Assembly: GCA_910588595.1 (NCBI GenBank)
Contig: CAJUQU010000153.1
Location: 1-9,055 of the forward strand
DNA: 9,055 bases
Direction of reading: 5' to 3'
Source: an uncultured Lachnospiraceae bacterium
GTDB taxonomy: Bacteria; Bacillota_A; Clostridia; Lachnospirales; Lachnospiraceae
The position numbers and the translations under genes are program-made. The notes below the pieces were generated by a model. It ran no database searches, was not told the DNA's origin, and was given only the letters and a program-made list of their open reading frames with translations. Positions 7,416 through 9,055 of this stretch are shown one piece after another (position 1 is the first letter of the stretch; the number at the start of each line of letters is the position of its first letter).

Positions 7416-7587
7416 GTATTTTTCGGGTGAACAGCACGGTAAGCGACATATGCAATGGATATATGGGGATAAGGCTTTCCATAGAAGGAGATAAAGTAGA
7501 GACCAGTTACCGGGGGCTGATTGATTTTGATGAAGAGCACCCGAATGAAGCTGTGAAGATTGTAGTGATTACAGTTGATCAAATTTT

Positions 7588-7622
7588 CAGGAATCCCATC
7601 GCAAGCGGCAATGGGATTCCTG
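7588..7622. repeat. Perfect 12-bp inverted repeat with 11-base loop
   Basis: CAGGAATCCCAT (7588-7599) is the exact reverse complement of ATGGGATTCCTG (7611-7622), with CGCAAGCGGCA between. On the plus strand no T-run follows directly (TCGTTCTGG; six Ts come only at 7637-7642), and on the minus strand the stem is followed by AAAATTT. It is therefore not a textbook terminator on either strand. It lies about 55 bp upstream of the GntR promoter and could be a binding site, a weak terminator shielding the operon, or a dispersed palindromic repeat. Confidence 0.6.
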
Positions 7623-7676
7623 TCGTTCTGGACTGCTTTTTTGGACTGATTTGCCAGGAAATAAAGAACATTTATC

Positions 7677-7705
7677 TTGACAACTGTCTTTTGGCGTATT
7701 ATACT
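7677..7705 (+). promoter_or_regulatory. Consensus sigma-A promoter of the GntR/ABC operon
   Basis: TTGACA (7677-7682) is a perfect -35, followed by a 17-bp spacer and TATACT (7700-7705, 5 of 6). This is the strongest promoter in the window. The expected start is near 7712, inside the palindrome at 7701-7729, giving a leader of about 40 bases before the TTG start at 7752. Confidence 0.88.
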
Positions 7706-7729
7706 GTATTTGCATATACAATACAGTAT
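7701..7729. promoter_or_regulatory. Probable autoregulatory operator of the YtrA-type repressor
   Basis: ATACTGTATT (7701-7710) and AATACAGTAT (7720-7729) are exact reverse complements around a 9-base centre (TGCATATAC). The palindrome overlaps the -10 and the predicted transcription start, so a bound dimer would block RNA polymerase. The next gene encodes a YtrA-type GntR protein, and such regulators usually repress their own operon through a palindrome at the promoter. Assigning this site to that protein is inference from position and symmetry. Confidence 0.75.
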
Positions 7730-7751
7730 GAGACGGATAGGCGGTGATGGT

Positions 7752-8141
7752 TTGGAAATTGTTGTAAGTAATAAGGTAAGTCAAACTCTTTATGAGCAGA
7801 TTGTGTCCCAGATAAAGGCGCAGATCATGAGCGGCGAGTTGAAGGCGGGTGAAGCGCTTCCCTCTATCCGAGCCCTGGCAAAATCACTGCAGATCAGTGT
7901 TCTGACCGTGCAGAAGGCATATGACATTCTGCAGGAGGATGGCTTTATTGAGACGACGGCAGGGAAAGGCTGCTATGTATCTGTCAGGAATCAGGACTTC
8001 TATTTGGAAGAACAGCAAAAAAAGATAGAGGGCTGTCTCAATGATGCGATAGAGATAGCCCGTATGAGCGGAATATCGCTTGATAAATTAGTCAGCTTAT
8101 TAACACTATTGTATGAGGAGGAAAATCCTCTGCTCCAGTAA
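7752..8141 (+). CDS. GntR family transcriptional regulator, YtrA subfamily
   Basis: A 129-residue DNA-binding protein. The winged helix-turn-helix covers about 10-77: SQTLYEQIVSQIKAQIMSGE, then LPSIRALAKSLQIS and LTVQKAYDILQEDGF, and a wing ending in GKGCYVS. The C-terminal tail of about 50 residues is short and helical, as in YtrA-type members, which lack the large effector domain of FadR or HutC types and dimerise through this tail. The start is taken as TTG 7752 because AGGCGG (7739-7744) is 7 bases upstream and the protein then begins right before the domain. ATG 7728 is in frame but has no ribosome-binding site and lies within the operator. It is first in an operon with the ABC ATPase 43 bp downstream and probably represses that operon until a cell-envelope or peptide signal relieves it. 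The inducer is unknown. Confidence 0.9.
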   Translation: MEIVVSNKVSQTLYEQIVSQIKAQIMSGELKAGEALPSIRALAKSLQISVLTVQKAYDILQEDGFIETTAGKGCYVSVRNQDFYLEEQQKKIEGCLNDAIEIARMSGISLDKLVSLLTLLYEEENPLLQ

Positions 8142-8184
8142 AAGGGCAGTCGCATTTTCCTGCGGAAAACAAGGAGGATTAACG

Positions 8185-9036
8185 ATGGCAAATGCTTTCA
8201 TGGTATCAGGACTTACCAAAACGTATCAGGATTTTGTATTGGATCATGTTTCGTTCACCGTTCCAAATGGCTCCATTGTCGGACTGATCGGAGAAAACGG
8301 TGCAGGAAAAAGCACGACAATCAATGCAGCTTTAGGACTGATTCAGAAAGAGGACGGCGTTGTTTCCATTTTAGACAGAGAGGAGCTGGATGGGGATATC
8401 AAAGAACAGATCGGTGTCGTGTTCGATGGCAGCAATTATCCGGAAATCCTTTCTCCCCGGAAACTGAACCGGGTTATGAAAAACATTTACAGGACGTGGG
8501 ATGAACAGGTATATTTCGGACTGCTGAAACAGTTTTCCCTGCCGTCCGATAAGCAGATCAAACAGTTCTCAAAAGGAATGAAGATGAAGCTGGCTATCTC
8601 TGTCGCATTTTCCCATCATTCCAGGATATTGATCCTGGACGAAGCCACCAGCGGCTTAGCCCCGGTTGTCAGGGATGATATTCTGGATATGCTGCTCGAT
8701 TTCGTGCAGGATGAGGAGCATTCCATACTGGTATCCTCCCACATTACCAGTGATTTGGAGAAAATTGCCGATTATATCGTATTTATCCATGAAGGGAAAG
8801 TCGTTTTCGAGAAAACAAAAGATGAGCTGACCGAGCGGTACGGCATCATCAAGTGCGGTGCGGCGCAGTTTGACGCGCTGGATAAATCCGATATCATCGC
8901 GTACCGCAAAATGGACTATGAGTGGCAGATCCTGGTTTCAGATCGGGAGAGAATGCAGAAAAAATATTCGAAGGCTCTGGTTGTACCGGCTACAATTGAT
9001 GAGATTATGCTGCTTTATGTAAAGGGGGAAAAGTGA
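8185..9036 (+). CDS. ABC transporter ATP-binding protein (YtrB-like) with altered D-loop
   Basis: A 283-residue cytoplasmic ATPase subunit that would power a separately encoded permease. It shows Walker A GENGAGKST (36-44), a signature region QFSKGMKMKLAIS (127-139) with FSKGM in place of LSGGQ as is usual in this subfamily, Walker B ILILDEATSGL with catalytic E153, and the switch H186 in ILVSSHITSD. The Q-loop region reads GVVFDGSN with no Gln. The D-loop reads SGLAP, with Ala at 159 where SGLDP is expected. Residues about 215-283 form a C-terminal extension. The start at 8185 has AAGGAGG 7 bases upstream (8171-8177); the frame is open to 8113 but that extension overlaps the repressor gene. 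A small hairpin (TTTTCC-TGC-GGAAAA, 8155-8169) sits just before the ribosome-binding site. It lies between the repressor and a gene overlapping its stop codon. An exporter role in peptide or envelope-stress resistance is inferred from the cassette. Confidence 0.9.
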   Translation: MANAFMVSGLTKTYQDFVLDHVSFTVPNGSIVGLIGENGAGKSTTINAALGLIQKEDGVVSILDREELDGDIKEQIGVVFDGSNYPEILSPRKLNRVMKNIYRTWDEQVYFGLLKQFSLPSDKQIKQFSKGMKMKLAISVAFSHHSRILILDEATSGLAPVVRDDILDMLLDFVQDEEHSILVSSHITSDLEKIADYIVFIHEGKVVFEKTKDELTERYGIIKCGAAQFDALDKSDIIAYRKMDYEWQILVSDRERMQKKYSKALVVPATIDEIMLLYVKGEK

Positions 9037-9055
9037 TGAAAGGTGTTTTGGTGAA
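9036..9055 (+). CDS. Start of next operon gene, probably the ABC permease
   Basis: The ATG at 9036 shares its A with the TGA of the ATPase gene (TGATGA), the usual sign of translational coupling. AAAGGGGG (9020-9027) serves as ribosome-binding site. Only MKGVLV and a partial codon are visible before the window ends. An ABC-2 type membrane subunit is expected at this place in YtrA/YtrB-type operons; this is inferred from context only. Confidence 0.6.

Larger units (their letters stand above)
7336..7676. other. Spacer of about 340 bp without a supported gene
   Basis: This stretch separates the divergent FliB-like and GntR/ABC transcription units. On the plus strand a frame is open from a GTG at 7427 to 7747. 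Part of it looks protein-like (GDKVETSYRGLIDFDEEHPN), but no start in it has a ribosome-binding site, and its end runs through the consensus promoter and operator of the GntR gene. It may be a decayed gene fragment. The only other structure is the inverted repeat at 7588-7622. I saw no tRNA, riboswitch or mobile-element end. Confidence 0.45.

Noticed and set aside
7677..7751. Longer GntR starts at 7677 or 7728
   Set aside because: The first coincides with the -35 box and lies upstream of the transcription start; the second has no ribosome-binding site. TTG 7752 has AGGCGG at 7 bases.
8113..8184. 24-residue N-terminal extension of the ABC ATPase
   Set aside because: It overlaps the GntR gene and is unlike the family; AAGGAGG is ideally spaced for ATG 8185.
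1..9055. tRNA, rRNA, CRISPR repeats, insertion-sequence ends, transposase or a defence system
   Set aside because: No cloverleaf, repeat-spacer pattern, terminal inverted repeat with target duplication, or related protein motif was seen on either strand.

Overview
The window looks like chromosome of an anaerobic, endospore-forming Firmicute, most likely Lachnospiraceae or a related gut Clostridia. The support is a CotF-like coat protein, a YtvI-type membrane protein, Gram-positive Shine-Dalgarno sites and promoters, a YtrA-type GntR/ABC cassette, and two carbohydrate-active enzymes of kinds common in gut Clostridia. The family assignment is inference from gene content; no marker gene is present.

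Left part (1-2161, all + strand). The tail of a GH5 cellulase-type glycosidase is followed by a spacer of about 230 bp with nested inverted repeats. A ferritin-like CotF-family coat protein comes next and ends in a very clean intrinsic terminator. A polytopic AI-2E/YtvI-type membrane protein follows under its own probable promoter. The coat protein and the YtvI-like protein both fit a sporulation theme.

Middle (2191-5920). A large cytoplasmic GH2 beta-galactosidase-like enzyme on the - strand converges on the YtvI-like gene. It diverges from a + strand lipoprotein whose mature part is a tandem duplication of one beta-rich domain. The 274 bp between them holds back-to-back extended -10 promoters.

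Right-middle (5921-7676). A small cysteine-containing gene is broken by an in-frame TAG. It lies tail to tail with a - strand cysteine-cluster protein of the flagellin lysine-N-methylase (FliB-like) family. This block looks more GC-rich than its flanks. About 340 bp without a convincing gene follows, containing a perfect 12-bp inverted repeat.

Right end (7677-9055, + strand). A consensus promoter (TTGACA, 17 bp, TATACT) is overlapped by a perfect 10+10 bp palindrome. It drives a YtrA-type GntR repressor, an ABC ATPase and the first codons of the next gene, probably the permease. This is a compact self-regulated ABC operon of the kind tied to cell-envelope or peptide-antibiotic stress. Its ATPase carries an unusual D-loop, with Ala where Asp is expected.

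I found no tRNA, rRNA, CRISPR array, insertion sequence or wholly new multigene system. The points most worth a second look are the operator architecture, the ATPase D-loop change, the duplicated lipoprotein and the interrupted small gene.
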